Below, one piece after another: positions 7,729-16,337 of a stretch of 40,227 nt of DNA. Positions within the stretch are counted from its first letter, which is position 1; the number at the start of each line of letters is the position of its first letter. The notes under the pieces are model-generated. The model saw only the letters and a program-made list of their open reading frames with translations, searched no databases and had not been told where the DNA came from. The position numbers and the translations under genes were made by a program. The DNA is taken from the NCBI GenBank assembly GCA_937995655.1, contig CALKJI010000012.1, positions 1 to 40,227 of the forward strand, read 5' to 3'. This stretch comes from an uncultured Pseudothermotoga sp. (lineage in GTDB: Bacteria; Thermotogota; Thermotogae; Thermotogales; DSM-5069).

Positions 7729-9222
7729 ATGAGAAAGTTTCTGGTAACGATATTAACGATTTTCGCGATCGTTGGAGTCTTCGCAGCAGGTGGAAAATTG
7801 GTCATAGCCATGGAAACAGAACCAGTTGGTTTAGATCCACATCTTGTTACTGCCTTTGCATCGCACAGAATTTTGGAAAATGTTTATGACAGCTTACTCA
7901 GGTATGGTGAAGGTATGAAGTTGGTACCGAATCTTGCTGAAGAAGCCCAAGCGGTAGATCCTTACACCATAGTTTTCAAAATCAGAGAAGGTGTGAAATT
8001 CCATGACGGAACTCCCCTGACCATTGAGGATGTACTGTTCAGTTTTCAAAGGATACTCAACCCAGATACAAAATCACCTGCCGCTGCCTTTTACCAAGAT
8101 GTCGAATCCATCAAAATGATTGGTGACAACAAGATCGAGTTCAAACTGAAAAAACCCATGGCAAGCGCACTTTTACCTAATTTTGCAGGCGTGAATAGTT
8201 CGATAGTTTCTAAGAAATTTGTTGAATCCGGTAAAAATATGCAACTTGAGACTAATGGTACGGGACCTTTCTATTTAGCTGAATACGTGCCAGGTAACTA
8301 CATCACCTTGAAGAAAAATCCCTATTATTATGTGAAAGATCAACCATACGTTGATGAAATCAAAATAGTGTTCATGCCAGAGGAAGTCTCACGAGTAGCA
8401 GCATTGAAAAATGGTGATGTAGATATAGCAAAGATCAATGAACCTCTGAATCTAAAACAGTTCCCAGAGGGTAAATTCAAAGTCTACAGGTCCCCCGTGC
8501 TCAGTTATTACTTAATAGGTATCAACACTACGAGAAAACCTCTGAATGATCCAAAGGTGAGAAACGCTCTTAATTATGCTATCAACAGAGAGGCAATCAT
8601 TAAGGCAGTTGCCTTCTCTGAAGGTGTTGTCACAGGACCGCTCAATCCAGCCGTTCAACCATGGGCTCTTCAACCAAAGGCTTTCGATGAATACACATAC
8701 AATCCTGCTAAAGCAAAGGAACTTCTGGCACAAGCCGGCTATCCAAATGGTTTTGAATTCGAGATTGTAACCTCTCAAAGGTACAACTTTGACAAGGTTG
8801 CACAAGTGATTCAGGCTCAACTTGCCGAAGTTGGTGTAAAGGTCAAGATCAATTTAGTTGAATGGGGTATATTCATCAAAAGATGGCGTGAGAGTGATTT
8901 CGATGCTTTCATTTCCATGAACAGTGGTTCAATTGAACCTGATATTCAGTTTTACAGAACATTCCGTACGGGTGGATCAACAAACGTCTTTTTGTATTCA
9001 AACCCAAGAGTCGATGAGCTACTCGACCTTGGAAGAAGCGAAGTAGATATATCAAAAAGAAAAGCCATCTACGATGAATTGCAAAGATTACTTGTGAAAG
9101 AGTCACCAATTATATTCCTTTACAGTGCGAACCAGATTTTTGTGAGTAATGCTTCTGTTGAAGGCTTCAAACTTCTTGCAAACGAAAGTCTTGTATTCTT
9201 AAGGGAGACTTATAAGAAGTGA
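7729..9222 (+). CDS. ABC transporter substrate-binding protein, family 5 (dipeptide/oligopeptide type)
   Basis: Extracytoplasmic binding protein of the DppA/OppA class (SBP_bac_5). It has a Sec signal peptide (MRKFLVTILTIFAIVGVFAA) with no lipobox cysteine, usual in Thermotogae. Family motifs follow: 'ETEPVGLDPHLVTAF', 'YTIVFKIREGVKFHDGTPL' with 'TIEDVLFSFQRIL', 'NGTGPFYLAEYVPGNYITLK' and 'NALNYAINREAIIKAV'. Length (about 497 aa) is normal. ATG 7729 is favoured by AGGGGTGGT just upstream; the longer frame adds nine residues before the signal peptide. Binding specificity cannot be read directly, but the position after nagZ-murQ-GntR suggests muropeptides or cell-wall peptides. The stop overlaps the permease start by GTGA. 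Confidence 0.88.
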   Translation: MRKFLVTILTIFAIVGVFAAGGKLVIAMETEPVGLDPHLVTAFASHRILENVYDSLLRYGEGMKLVPNLAEEAQAVDPYTIVFKIREGVKFHDGTPLTIEDVLFSFQRILNPDTKSPAAAFYQDVESIKMIGDNKIEFKLKKPMASALLPNFAGVNSSIVSKKFVESGKNMQLETNGTGPFYLAEYVPGNYITLKKNPYYYVKDQPYVDEIKIVFMPEEVSRVAALKNGDVDIAKINEPLNLKQFPEGKFKVYRSPVLSYYLIGINTTRKPLNDPKVRNALNYAINREAIIKAVAFSEGVVTGPLNPAVQPWALQPKAFDEYTYNPAKAKELLAQAGYPNGFEFEIVTSQRYNFDKVAQVIQAQLAEVGVKVKINLVEWGIFIKRWRESDFDAFISMNSGSIEPDIQFYRTFRTGGSTNVFLYSNPRVDELLDLGRSEVDISKRKAIYDELQRLLVKESPIIFLYSANQIFVSNASVEGFKLLANESLVFLRETYKK

Positions 9223-10172
9223 GCTTTGGTTATCTAATAAGACGAATAATCACATCGATTCCGACGATCTTGTTCGTTGCTTTTTTGGTATTCATAGTCA
9301 TGCATCTTGTTCCTGGCGATGTTGTAGATATGATGCTTGGGACTCAGAATTATTTGACTCAGGAGCAAATACAGGAACTGTACAGACAGTACGGGCTTGA
9401 TAAGCCTTTGATAGTTCAGTTTGGAATATGGTTGAAGAACTTAGCAGCACTTGATTTTGGGACATCCCTCAGAACGGGAAAGAAAGTGATAGATTTGATA
9501 TTTGACAGATTCCCCGTCACTCTTGAGCTGTCTGTGCTATCGATGTTTTTTGCGACGATCATAGGAATTCCCTTGGGCATTACTGCCGCCATCAAGAGAA
9601 ACTCTTTTCTTGATGGTCTAGTCAGGGTAATCGGATTGATAGGTCTTTCGTCCCCATCTTTTTGGGTGGGGGCGATTTTGATTGTAATCTTTGCAGGGTT
9701 GTTTGAAGGCTTCAATATCTTCGGTTATGTACCTTTGACAGAGAACCCTTTGAAGAATCTTCAGGTCATGTTCTTACCATCTTTGACGCTTGGTTTGATG
9801 CTTTCAGCTCAAATCATGCGAATGACAAGATCATCGATGTTAGACGTTTTACAGCAGGAATATATAAAGACTGCCAAAGCAAAGGGTGTAAGCTATTCAA
9901 AAGTTATTGGAAAACACGCACTCAAAAATGCACTTATACCTATCATCACGCTCTTTGGTATTCAGCTTGGATATCTCCTGGCAGGAACAATCGTTATAGA
10001 AAATATGTTTGCCCTCCCGGGGTTGGGAAGATTACTCTTACAAGCTGTTAATGAAAGAGATTACCCAGTTATTCAGTTTGTAGTAATGTTTATAGCCTTC
10101 CTAATTGTTGCACTGAATATAATCGTAGATTTCATTTACACCCTTGTAGATCCCCGCGTTGAATTAAGGTGA
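9219..10172 (+). CDS. ABC transporter permease, DppB/OppB type
   Basis: Inner-membrane permease of a peptide-class importer with about six transmembrane helices. Typical features are the N-terminal 'YLIRRIITSIPTILFVAFLV', 'HLVPGDVVDMMLG', 'YGLDKPLIVQFGIWL', the periplasmic 'DFGTSLRTGKKV', and the ATPase-coupling EAA loop 'EYIKTAKAKGVSYSKVIGKH' followed by 'ALKNALIPIITLFGIQLG'. The C-terminus 'NIIVDFIYTLVDPRVELR' is also characteristic. The start is GTG 9219, which overlaps the stop of the binding-protein gene. Length of 317 aa is normal. Works with the next gene as a heterodimer. The matching ATPase subunits (OppD/OppF-like) are not in the operon. Confidence 0.93.
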   Translation: MSFGYLIRRIITSIPTILFVAFLVFIVMHLVPGDVVDMMLGTQNYLTQEQIQELYRQYGLDKPLIVQFGIWLKNLAALDFGTSLRTGKKVIDLIFDRFPVTLELSVLSMFFATIIGIPLGITAAIKRNSFLDGLVRVIGLIGLSSPSFWVGAILIVIFAGLFEGFNIFGYVPLTENPLKNLQVMFLPSLTLGLMLSAQIMRMTRSSMLDVLQQEYIKTAKAKGVSYSKVIGKHALKNALIPIITLFGIQLGYLLAGTIVIENMFALPGLGRLLLQAVNERDYPVIQFVVMFIAFLIVALNIIVDFIYTLVDPRVELR

Positions 10173-10181
10173 GGTATTAGG

Positions 10182-11009
10182 ATGAACAGAACGGTAAGAA
10201 AATTTCTAAGAAATCCTCTGAATTTGATTTTCCTAACGATCTTGTTTCTCATCCTTATCGTGGCTATTTTTCCAGGTATTTTCACTCGGTATACACCATA
10301 CTCAATGGATTACAACGCTATACTTGAAAAACCTTCATTGAATCATCTTTTTGGAACTGATCAGTTTGGTAGGGATATCTTCTCAAGATGTGTCTATGGC
10401 CTTCAGAAGAGTGTAGTGATTGCCTTCAGCTCTATCCTGTTTGCTTCTTTCATCGGTACGATCCTTGGGCTTATAGCCGGTTATTATGGTGGCGCTTGGG
10501 ATTTGATTATAATGAGGATCTGTGATGGTTTTTTTGCCTTTCCTTCCCTCATATTGGCACTGTTCATCGTGGCTCTTTTTGGATCGACTCTCTTGAATCT
10601 GATAATCGCCATAGGTGTAGTTTATGTGCCAATTTTTGCAAGGACGGTGCGTGGCGCGACTTTGTCTATCAGAGAAACACTCTTCGTGAAGGCATCAAAA
10701 GTTATCGGCAAGAGTAACACAAAAATAATGTTCAATGACATTTTGTTAAATCTCTCATCAGTCTTGATAGTCACATTCACTACCAATCTTTCAACGGCTT
10801 TTCTCACAGAGGCATCCTTGGGATTCTTGGGACTGAGTGTACCACCACCAGAACCCACCTTGGGTGGTTTGGTGGGCCAGGGTACTGCTTTTTTGTTGAG
10901 TGCGCCATGGATAACGTTGTTTCCTGGTTTTGTTATTGCTATCATCGTGTTGAGCCTGAATATTTTGGGAGATGGATTGAGGGATATCTTGGATCCAAAA
11001 AATAAATAA
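10182..11009 (+). CDS. ABC transporter permease, DppC/OppC type
   Basis: Second permease of the importer, of the OppC class. It opens with the short cytoplasmic 'MNRTVRKFLRNPLNLIFL' helix, then has the conserved 'HLFGTDQFGRDIFSRCVYGL' segment, 'GTILGLIAGYYGGAWD', the EAA coupling loop around 'LFVKASKVIGKSNTKIMFND', 'TEASLGFLGLSVPPPEPTLG' and the end 'SLNILGDGLRDILDPKNK'. At 275 aa it is of normal size. Nine bases separate it from the DppB-like gene, with the ribosome site AGGTGAGG inside the gap. It is the last gene of the nagZ operon; no ATPase gene follows and the next gene lies on the opposite strand. Confidence 0.93.
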   Translation: MNRTVRKFLRNPLNLIFLTILFLILIVAIFPGIFTRYTPYSMDYNAILEKPSLNHLFGTDQFGRDIFSRCVYGLQKSVVIAFSSILFASFIGTILGLIAGYYGGAWDLIIMRICDGFFAFPSLILALFIVALFGSTLLNLIIAIGVVYVPIFARTVRGATLSIRETLFVKASKVIGKSNTKIMFNDILLNLSSVLIVTFTTNLSTAFLTEASLGFLGLSVPPPEPTLGGLVGQGTAFLLSAPWITLFPGFVIAIIVLSLNILGDGLRDILDPKNK

Positions 11010-11224
11010 TAACCTTTACAAGCGCAGTTCGTGGGAATTTACAGCTGCGGGTAATTTTATAGCAGACATGCTTATTTACTATATTTGTCTCAATAAATTT
11101 GCTTGGAGTAATTTATCAGAAAGATTCGAATAAAAGAATCACACTTTATAGATACTGAGATTATAAAAAGTTGCAAAAACTTGTCTTCTTAATGAGCGGA
11201 GAGATAGAAAAAGCAAAAACAAGG
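11010..11224. other. Convergent intergenic region with no confident feature
   Basis: AT-rich spacer between the convergent transporter and regulator genes. It holds two weak inverted repeats, ATAAATT/AATTTAT (11093-11116) and AAGTT/AACTT near 11167-11185, the latter read towards the minus strand being followed by a few Ts. Either could help end transcription but neither is a convincing terminator. Confidence 0.4.
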
Positions 11225-12142
11225 TCACTCAAGCAAGCTTTTTGCCGTGTAAGCGTCTGTCACCAATCCTGAAACCCAACCACCTTTTAAGGCTGCTTTT
11301 AGCGGTAAAATCTTTTCCTTTCCAGAAGCCATTACCACAAACAATGGTATCCTCCTAATAGCATTCCAGTCAATTGAAACGACTCTGTCATCAAGGAATG
11401 TCTGAACAGGTCTACCTTGATCATCGAAAAATCTCATGAGAACCTCTCCAACGCAGTTTTGTTCTTGGAGGTCTTTCATTGTATCACTCGAGACTAATTT
11501 TGTCTTCAACAATGTACTTTCCTGACCCATGCAACCCATGCCGACGAATGCTATGTCGACCTGGGAGGCTTCTTTTAAGGCTCTTTTTATAGAAGGTTCT
11601 TCCTTTATGGATGGGTTCTCCACAAGTACGGGTACAGCTAAAGGAATATACTGAGCATAGATCGCTTCAGCCAAGATCCAACTTATACTGTAAGGATTTC
11701 TCTGACCAATAAAACTGCCGGTTAAATCATAAACAGAACACTTTTGGTGTGATTGCGTACTTTTTCGTATTAAATAGGGTGCCATTGAACTGACGGTCGT
11801 ACTCCATCCAAGACCTACTCTGCATGGTTTGTGTTCACTTATGAATCTCAAGAGAAATTCGGCACCAAACTGACCAAGCAACTTTCTATCTTCTGGGGCG
11901 ACAACCGCCACTTTCAACCCAAAGTGTTTTTTCAGTTCTTTTTCAAGCAAATAGTAATCAGGCAGAGACTGAGTTATTCTGATCTGAACAATTCCTCTAT
12001 TCTTTGCCGCAGAAAGCAATCTACTGACCTTTGTTCTTGTGATGCCGAGCTCTTGTGCTATTTGTTGCTGCGTGTAATCATCCATGTAATACATCCAGGC
12101 AACTATTGTTAGTAAGTCCTCATACTTTTGAAACGCCAGCAT
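11225..12142 (-). CDS. SorC/DeoR-type sugar-responsive transcriptional regulator
   Basis: Regulator of the SorC family: an N-terminal helix-turn-helix (about residues 20-55, 'YTQQQIAQELGITRTKVSRL') and a C-terminal phosphosugar-binding domain shaped like a ribose-phosphate isomerase, with 'RVGLGWSTTVSSMAPYL', 'VDIAFVGMGCMGQESTL', 'CVGEVLMRFFDDQGRPV', 'ASGKEKILPLKAALKGGWVS' and 'GLVTDAYTAKSLL' at the end. These domains sense phosphorylated sugars, so a pathway intermediate such as a pentulose or deoxypentulose phosphate is the likely effector. Length of 305 aa is normal. It has its own GAGGAGAGA ribosome site and lies 61 bp after the RLP gene as the last gene of the operon, so it is probably autoregulated and acts at the TGCAC operator array upstream of the first gene (21191-21222). 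Confidence 0.88.
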   Translation of the reverse strand: MLAFQKYEDLLTIVAWMYYMDDYTQQQIAQELGITRTKVSRLLSAAKNRGIVQIRITQSLPDYYLLEKELKKHFGLKVAVVAPEDRKLLGQFGAEFLLRFISEHKPCRVGLGWSTTVSSMAPYLIRKSTQSHQKCSVYDLTGSFIGQRNPYSISWILAEAIYAQYIPLAVPVLVENPSIKEEPSIKRALKEASQVDIAFVGMGCMGQESTLLKTKLVSSDTMKDLQEQNCVGEVLMRFFDDQGRPVQTFLDDRVVSIDWNAIRRIPLFVVMASGKEKILPLKAALKGGWVSGLVTDAYTAKSLLE

Positions 12143-12203
12143 AAAGAGTCTCTCCTCATAAACCTCCTCATCTTAGTCCCATGCAGTATTCTAACAACCT
12201 AGT

Positions 12204-13337
12204 TCAAGAAATTTTGCAAATTTCTTGAATCCTTTTTCTGAAGGTTTTGACATTCTCGGTTAAATCCATTCCCATTTTGTGAAGTGCTCCTCCGATTAAG
12301 AGTACAACATCTTTACCATAGAAAGATAATATATCAGAGGTAGCATCAACATTCATCCCCCCAGCAGGTGAAGGGAAAGCATTATTGAATGATCCAAAAG
12401 GTTTCTTTAGTCCCTGGTCTATCTTTTGACAATCGCTTCGGGAAAAGGTGAAACGACCACCATAATTTGGGAAAATCACTATATCTGCACCAATCATACG
12501 TTGGACAGCTCCAAAAAGGATTCCAAAGTCCATGACAGAAAGATAGCCGCCCAGGAAAGCTGGATGGCTCAAAATTGGTAGCTCAGTCTGTTCCCTTAGA
12601 ATTACGACACTACCAAATCCACTGAGAGCTACAGATACAAGCAATGCCCCACTTTCAATCTCTTGGACAAATTTTGCCCTTTTCAGCATAATTTGCTCGC
12701 TTGCAGTTATATTCGGAGCATAGATGGTGTGAAAGCCTGTTTCGCGATTTGCTCGATGAACCGCTCTTGTCACTTTGATAACACGTTCCTCAAATGTGGA
12801 AAAAGATTGATCGGCAAGACCATGATCATCCTTTATAATATCTATGCCACCGATTGCGAGACGATAAGCCATTTCAGCAAACTCATCTGGAGACAGACTC
12901 ATAGGCTTGATGGCAGTGGCAAGGAGAGGTCTGTCATACGTTGAAAACATCTTTCTCAGTCCAGAGATTCCATAGCGTGGACCAGGAAAAATATTTTCTA
13001 CAGACGGGGAAAGTTCTAAATCTACTATTTTTAAATTGGGAAATAGACTGCAGTTTCCCATGACGACATTGAAGAACTGAGTCGGTTCCTTTCCCACAAC
13101 CTCAACTGGGTAACTTATTTTGACCGTGACAGACTTTTGATGTTCCTGGATTTTTTCAATTCTTCCAACAACACTGTTTCTTATAGATTCTCCAGTGAGT
13201 TCCATTGGAAATTCAATAGTCTGTTCAACACATATAGCTTGGGCGATTTCTCTTGCTTTTTTCGGTTCTTCAAATATTTGATACGTTACTTTGAATCGTT
13301 CGCCACTAAAGTTGTATTTGGTCTCGTATCTGACCAC
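12204..13337 (-). CDS. RuBisCO-like protein (form IV, non-carboxylating)
   Basis: Member of the RuBisCO large-subunit superfamily, 377 aa against about 470 in true RuBisCO. Aligning by eye: 'LLATAIKPMSLSPDEF' (K144) matches the catalytic KPK region but K177 (spinach numbering) is Met146; 'GGIDIIKDDHGLADQ' keeps the carbamylation lysine (K169) and D171 but has H172 in place of E204; 'LPILSHPAFLGG' keeps H294 as H258 but has Pro for R295; the loop-6 lysine region is 'PNYGGRFTFSR'; 'FPSPAGGMNV' and 'LLIGGALHKMG' retain the phosphate-binding glycines. So it should do enolisation-type chemistry on a ketose phosphate but not fix CO2. Related RLPs enolise or isomerise methylthioribulose-1-P or act on isoapionate phosphates. 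Beside mtnA and mtnK, an isomerase on methylthioribulose-1-P or 5-deoxyribulose-1-P is likely. GTG start with AGAAGGTGAG upstream. Confidence 0.9.
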   Translation of the reverse strand: MVRYETKYNFSGERFKVTYQIFEEPKKAREIAQAICVEQTIEFPMELTGESIRNSVVGRIEKIQEHQKSVTVKISYPVEVVGKEPTQFFNVVMGNCSLFPNLKIVDLELSPSVENIFPGPRYGISGLRKMFSTYDRPLLATAIKPMSLSPDEFAEMAYRLAIGGIDIIKDDHGLADQSFSTFEERVIKVTRAVHRANRETGFHTIYAPNITASEQIMLKRAKFVQEIESGALLVSVALSGFGSVVILREQTELPILSHPAFLGGYLSVMDFGILFGAVQRMIGADIVIFPNYGGRFTFSRSDCQKIDQGLKKPFGSFNNAFPSPAGGMNVDATSDILSFYGKDVVLLIGGALHKMGMDLTENVKTFRKRIQEICKIS

Positions 13338-13354
13338 GTAAGCTCACCTTCTGT

Positions 13355-14356
13355 CTACAGATCTTCGGCTTTTATTATCTGTTCTACTTGGTCAATCTGT
13401 GGTTCTTCAAGATGATCTTCATCAATATCCAATTTTTGACCCAAAAGGTTTTCTACGGCTTTCACAAGACTCATCGCATCCAGTCCGTAATACTTCATGA
13501 GGTATTCTTTACTACCTCCGTGAGCGTAGGTGTCCTTCAAACCTATTCTAACAAGACGTTTGCCAAGAGCCTTTTCAGCCATGAGTTCTGCAACTGAACT
13601 GCCCAATCCACCAAAGATCGTGTGGTTTTCCATAGTAATAACACCATATTTTACTTTTTCAATCGCATCAAGTATCGCATCATCACCAAATGGTTTGTGA
13701 GTAGAAATATGTAAGTGCTCTATAGAAACACCACTTCTTCTGAGCACTTGAGTAACCTTCAAAGCCTCTTCAGTCATGATACCGCTTGTCAACAAGACAA
13801 CGTCATTTCCTTTGCTCAAGATTCTGCTTTTGCCCAACTTCATGGGTTCTTTAAAAAGTCTTGGTATTTGTCCTCTCAGTTGGCGCACATATACGGGCCC
13901 ATCGACCGACTGAGCTACATCCAAAACACTCTCCACTTCTGTTGCATCGGCTGTTTCCAAGATGGTCATGTTTGGGACTGTTCGCAAAACGCCAATATCG
14001 TTTATGGCTTGGTGAGATGCTCCACCGGGTGTTGTTATACCTGGTAAGAATCCAAATATCCTTACCTTGAGATTGGGATAGGCGATACTCATCTCTATCT
14101 GATCCAAGGCTCTTCTATACATGAAGACGGCGAAAGTATGCACGAAGGGTGTGAATCCTTCTCTTGCCATCCCTCCGGCTGCGCTCATCATGTTTTGTTC
14201 AGTCATACCAAATGAATAGAATCTATCTGGGTATGTCTCTTTGAATAAACCAATTTCTGTGGAATTAGTCAAATCGGCTGAAAAGACCACAACTTCTGGT
14301 TTATCGGCTGCCCATTTGACAAGATTTTTTTCATGGACCCTTGCTTCTAATTTCAT
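13355..14356 (-). CDS. Split transketolase, C-terminal (Pyr and C domain) subunit
   Basis: Second half of a two-subunit thiamine diphosphate transketolase, equivalent to the pyrimidine-binding and C-terminal domains. 'YSFGMTEQNMMSAAGGMARE' contains the glutamate that activates the cofactor, followed by 'FTPFVHTFAVFMYRRALDQI', 'GASHQAINDIGVLRTVPNMT' and 'GPVYVRQLRGQIPRLF'. The C domain has 'LLTSGIMTEEALKVTQVL', 'ENHTIFGGLGSSVAELMAEK' and 'YAHGGSKEYLMKYYGLDA'. Length of 333 aa is normal for split transketolases, and a short acidic tail follows. Its ATG overlaps the N-subunit stop by 4 bp. Split enzymes of this type often serve specialised sugar routes (for example the D-apulose-4-phosphate transketolase AptAB) rather than the pentose phosphate pathway. 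Its place between mtnA and the RLP gene points to a dedicated substrate, perhaps the RLP product. Confidence 0.9.
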   Translation of the reverse strand: MKLEARVHEKNLVKWAADKPEVVVFSADLTNSTEIGLFKETYPDRFYSFGMTEQNMMSAAGGMAREGFTPFVHTFAVFMYRRALDQIEMSIAYPNLKVRIFGFLPGITTPGGASHQAINDIGVLRTVPNMTILETADATEVESVLDVAQSVDGPVYVRQLRGQIPRLFKEPMKLGKSRILSKGNDVVLLTSGIMTEEALKVTQVLRRSGVSIEHLHISTHKPFGDDAILDAIEKVKYGVITMENHTIFGGLGSSVAELMAEKALGKRLVRIGLKDTYAHGGSKEYLMKYYGLDAMSLVKAVENLLGQKLDIDEDHLEEPQIDQVEQIIKAEDL

Positions 14357-15264
14357 GCATTCTCACCCCCAAATCTTTCACGTAGAAAGTTCTCTAATTC
14401 CTCTCTTTCTTGTTCATTTGTTATTCTTATGTAATGAAACTTCGGGGCTCTCTTTTTGAGTATTTCAATGCACTGATATGGGACCGTCCTGGCAACTATG
14501 AACAGTGGCTTTTTCTCATGAGGAATCTTCGCTGCATCAACGATTTGTTGTATATTGTGACCATCTATTTCGACGGCAACTGCTCCAAAGCTTTCCAGTC
14601 TTTCTCTCAATGGTTCTATCTGATTTACAGTATCGATTTTTCCATCAGCAGATTGACCATTGGCATCAATGATTACGTTCACTGTGTCGATATTGTAAAA
14701 AGATAGTGTTTCTATTGCTTCCCAGGTTTGTCCTAGCATGAACTCTCCATCAGACATGACAACCCAATTCTTTCCAACCTCGCCTTTCCTCTTTCTTGCC
14801 ATGGCTATTCCCAGAACTTGAGATAGTGTCTGTCCAAGTGAACCGGACATCAGCTCATGACCAGGAGAATGATCTGCACCTATCATCTCAACAGTACCGC
14901 CATCTTTGTTGAACATTTCAAGCCCTTCGGGAAGCATACGACCTGTTTCTACAAGAGTTGCATACAGTACCAATGCATAATGTACTGGGCTCAGGAAAAA
15001 TCTATCAAGATGAGGTTCTTTCGGACCATTGTAGCCGTAACCGGAGAAGTACTTCTTGTTGTATCTTGATGGTACACCAGAGAATTCTGGTGGAATCTTG
15101 GGAGCTATGGAAGGACCTATGTTCATTAACTTAGTATAAAGTGTAGCAAGAATTTCTGCACTTGAGCAAGCCTGTGATAGATACCCTCCGCCATTTCTTA
15201 TCGTAAATTCAAGAACTCTGCGCCTTATGTTATTTGCTATCTTTTTGACATCTTCGTTATCCAT
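14353..15264 (-). CDS. Split transketolase, N-terminal (thiamine diphosphate-binding) subunit
   Basis: First half of the split transketolase, carrying the diphosphate-binding domain. The metal/cofactor motif is 'VVMSDGEFMLGQTWEAIETL' followed by 'VNVIIDANGQSADG', with Ser-Asp-Gly replacing the usual Gly-Asp-Gly. 'GADHSPGHELMSGSLGQTLS' carries the conserved histidine and the GSLGQ turn, and 'FFLSPVHYALVLYATLVETG' is the usual 'SKGH' region, here with SPVH in place of SKGH. Residues 45-80 ('IGPSIAPKIPPEFSG...') differ from ordinary N-subunits, which may shape a different substrate pocket. Strong AGGAGGTGACAC ribosome site; the start overlaps the mtnA stop by 8 bp. Together with the next gene it would make an alpha2beta2 enzyme transferring or releasing a two-carbon unit. 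Confidence 0.88.
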   Translation of the reverse strand: MDNEDVKKIANNIRRRVLEFTIRNGGGYLSQACSSAEILATLYTKLMNIGPSIAPKIPPEFSGVPSRYNKKYFSGYGYNGPKEPHLDRFFLSPVHYALVLYATLVETGRMLPEGLEMFNKDGGTVEMIGADHSPGHELMSGSLGQTLSQVLGIAMARKRKGEVGKNWVVMSDGEFMLGQTWEAIETLSFYNIDTVNVIIDANGQSADGKIDTVNQIEPLRERLESFGAVAVEIDGHNIQQIVDAAKIPHEKKPLFIVARTVPYQCIEILKKRAPKFHYIRITNEQEREELENFLRERFGGENA

Positions 15265-16324
15265 TTTGTGTCACCTCCTTGAGTAACGGTGTTTTTTCAA
15301 AGAGTTGTCTGAGATTCTCTTTGAAAGGAGGATAGACTATCCCCTTTTCAGTGACGATACCCGAAATGAGTTCTGCAGGAGTTATATCAAAGGCTGGGTT
15401 GAAGACAGGACTTTCTTTCGGTGCGACCAAGTTATCTCCTATGCGACGGATTTCATCGGGACTTCTCTCCTCGATTGGTATATCTGTGCCTGTAGGTGTT
15501 TTCAAATCGATGGTACTGGTTGGTGCGACAACGTAAAAAGGTACATTATGATATTTAGCAACTATAGCAAGATTGTAAGTTCCTATCTTGTTTGCAGTAT
15601 CGCCATTGGCTGCTATCCTGTCTGCACCAACAAAAACAAGATCAATCTTGAATCTCTTCATCACCAAACCGCTGGCTCCATCCACAATTATCGTGTGTGG
15701 TATACCAAGTTCTCTCATTTCCCACGCAGACAAACGAGCACCTTGTAGTCTTGGCCTTGTTTCATCTAAAAAAACATGTATTTTCTTACCTATTTCATGG
15801 GCATACCTGATAACTCCCAAAGCTGTACCATAATCAACGGTTGCCAAAGAACCAGTATTGCAATGATGAATGATTCTTGCACCGGTCGGAACAAGTTTTG
15901 CTCCGTTCTTCGCGATTTGTTTGTTCATCTGGACATCTTCGTGTTCAATACTGATCGCTTCTTTTTCCAAAATCATTTTCAGATCATCGATTGAACCAAC
16001 GAATCCCTGCCAGATCCTTTTCATTCTATCTAAAGCCCAAAAGAGGTTCACAGCGGTAGGCCTTGAAGATCTCAGAAGATCATCAGCTCTTTGTAATTCT
16101 CTGGTTGGATCATGACTTTTTGAAAGCTTTTGTGCACAAAGGACTATCCCGTAGGCTGCAGCTACTCCAATTGCGGGAGCTCCCCTCACTATCATTTCCT
16201 TTATGGCTTTTGCTACTTCATCAACGGTCTTCAATTCAAGATATAATGTTTTTTCTGGTAAATATCTTTGATCCAGGAGTACAAGTTTGTCTTTCTTCCA
16301 CTCTATAGACCTGAACGTACTCAA
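15257..16324 (-). CDS. mtnA: S-methyl-5-thioribose-1-phosphate isomerase (MtnA family)
   Basis: Aldose-1-phosphate to ketose-1-phosphate isomerase of the eIF2B-like family. It converts methylthioribose-1-P to methylthioribulose-1-P and often also handles 5-deoxyribose-1-P. Motifs: 'EMIVRGAPAIGVAAAYG' (43-59), 'HHCNTGSLATVDYGTALG' with catalytic C155, 'FLDETRPRLQGARLSAWEM', and 'VGADRIAANGDTANKIGTY' with catalytic D235. The Cys-Asp spacing of 80 equals that of the Bacillus enzyme (C160/D240). I set the start at TTG 16324: GAGAGGAGG (16331-16339) lies six bases upstream and the protein then begins like its homologues. The upstream ATG at 16393 would put 69 bases inside mtnK and has no good ribosome site. 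Follows mtnK by 13 bp. Confidence 0.93.
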   Translation of the reverse strand: MSTFRSIEWKKDKLVLLDQRYLPEKTLYLELKTVDEVAKAIKEMIVRGAPAIGVAAAYGIVLCAQKLSKSHDPTRELQRADDLLRSSRPTAVNLFWALDRMKRIWQGFVGSIDDLKMILEKEAISIEHEDVQMNKQIAKNGAKLVPTGARIIHHCNTGSLATVDYGTALGVIRYAHEIGKKIHVFLDETRPRLQGARLSAWEMRELGIPHTIIVDGASGLVMKRFKIDLVFVGADRIAANGDTANKIGTYNLAIVAKYHNVPFYVVAPTSTIDLKTPTGTDIPIEERSPDEIRRIGDNLVAPKESPVFNPAFDITPAELISGIVTEKGIVYPPFKENLRQLFEKTPLLKEVTQNG

Positions 16325-16337
16325 AATTCTCCTCCTC

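Noticed and set aside
11093-11116. Inverted repeat ATAAATT/AATTTAT as a terminator
   Set aside because: The stem is only A-T pairs with a ten-base loop and no T-run.
12204-13337. Calvin-cycle RuBisCO
   Set aside because: Several carboxylase residues (KPK second Lys, Glu of KDDE, Arg after the active-site His, loop-6 Lys) are replaced and no phosphoribulokinase or small subunit is nearby.
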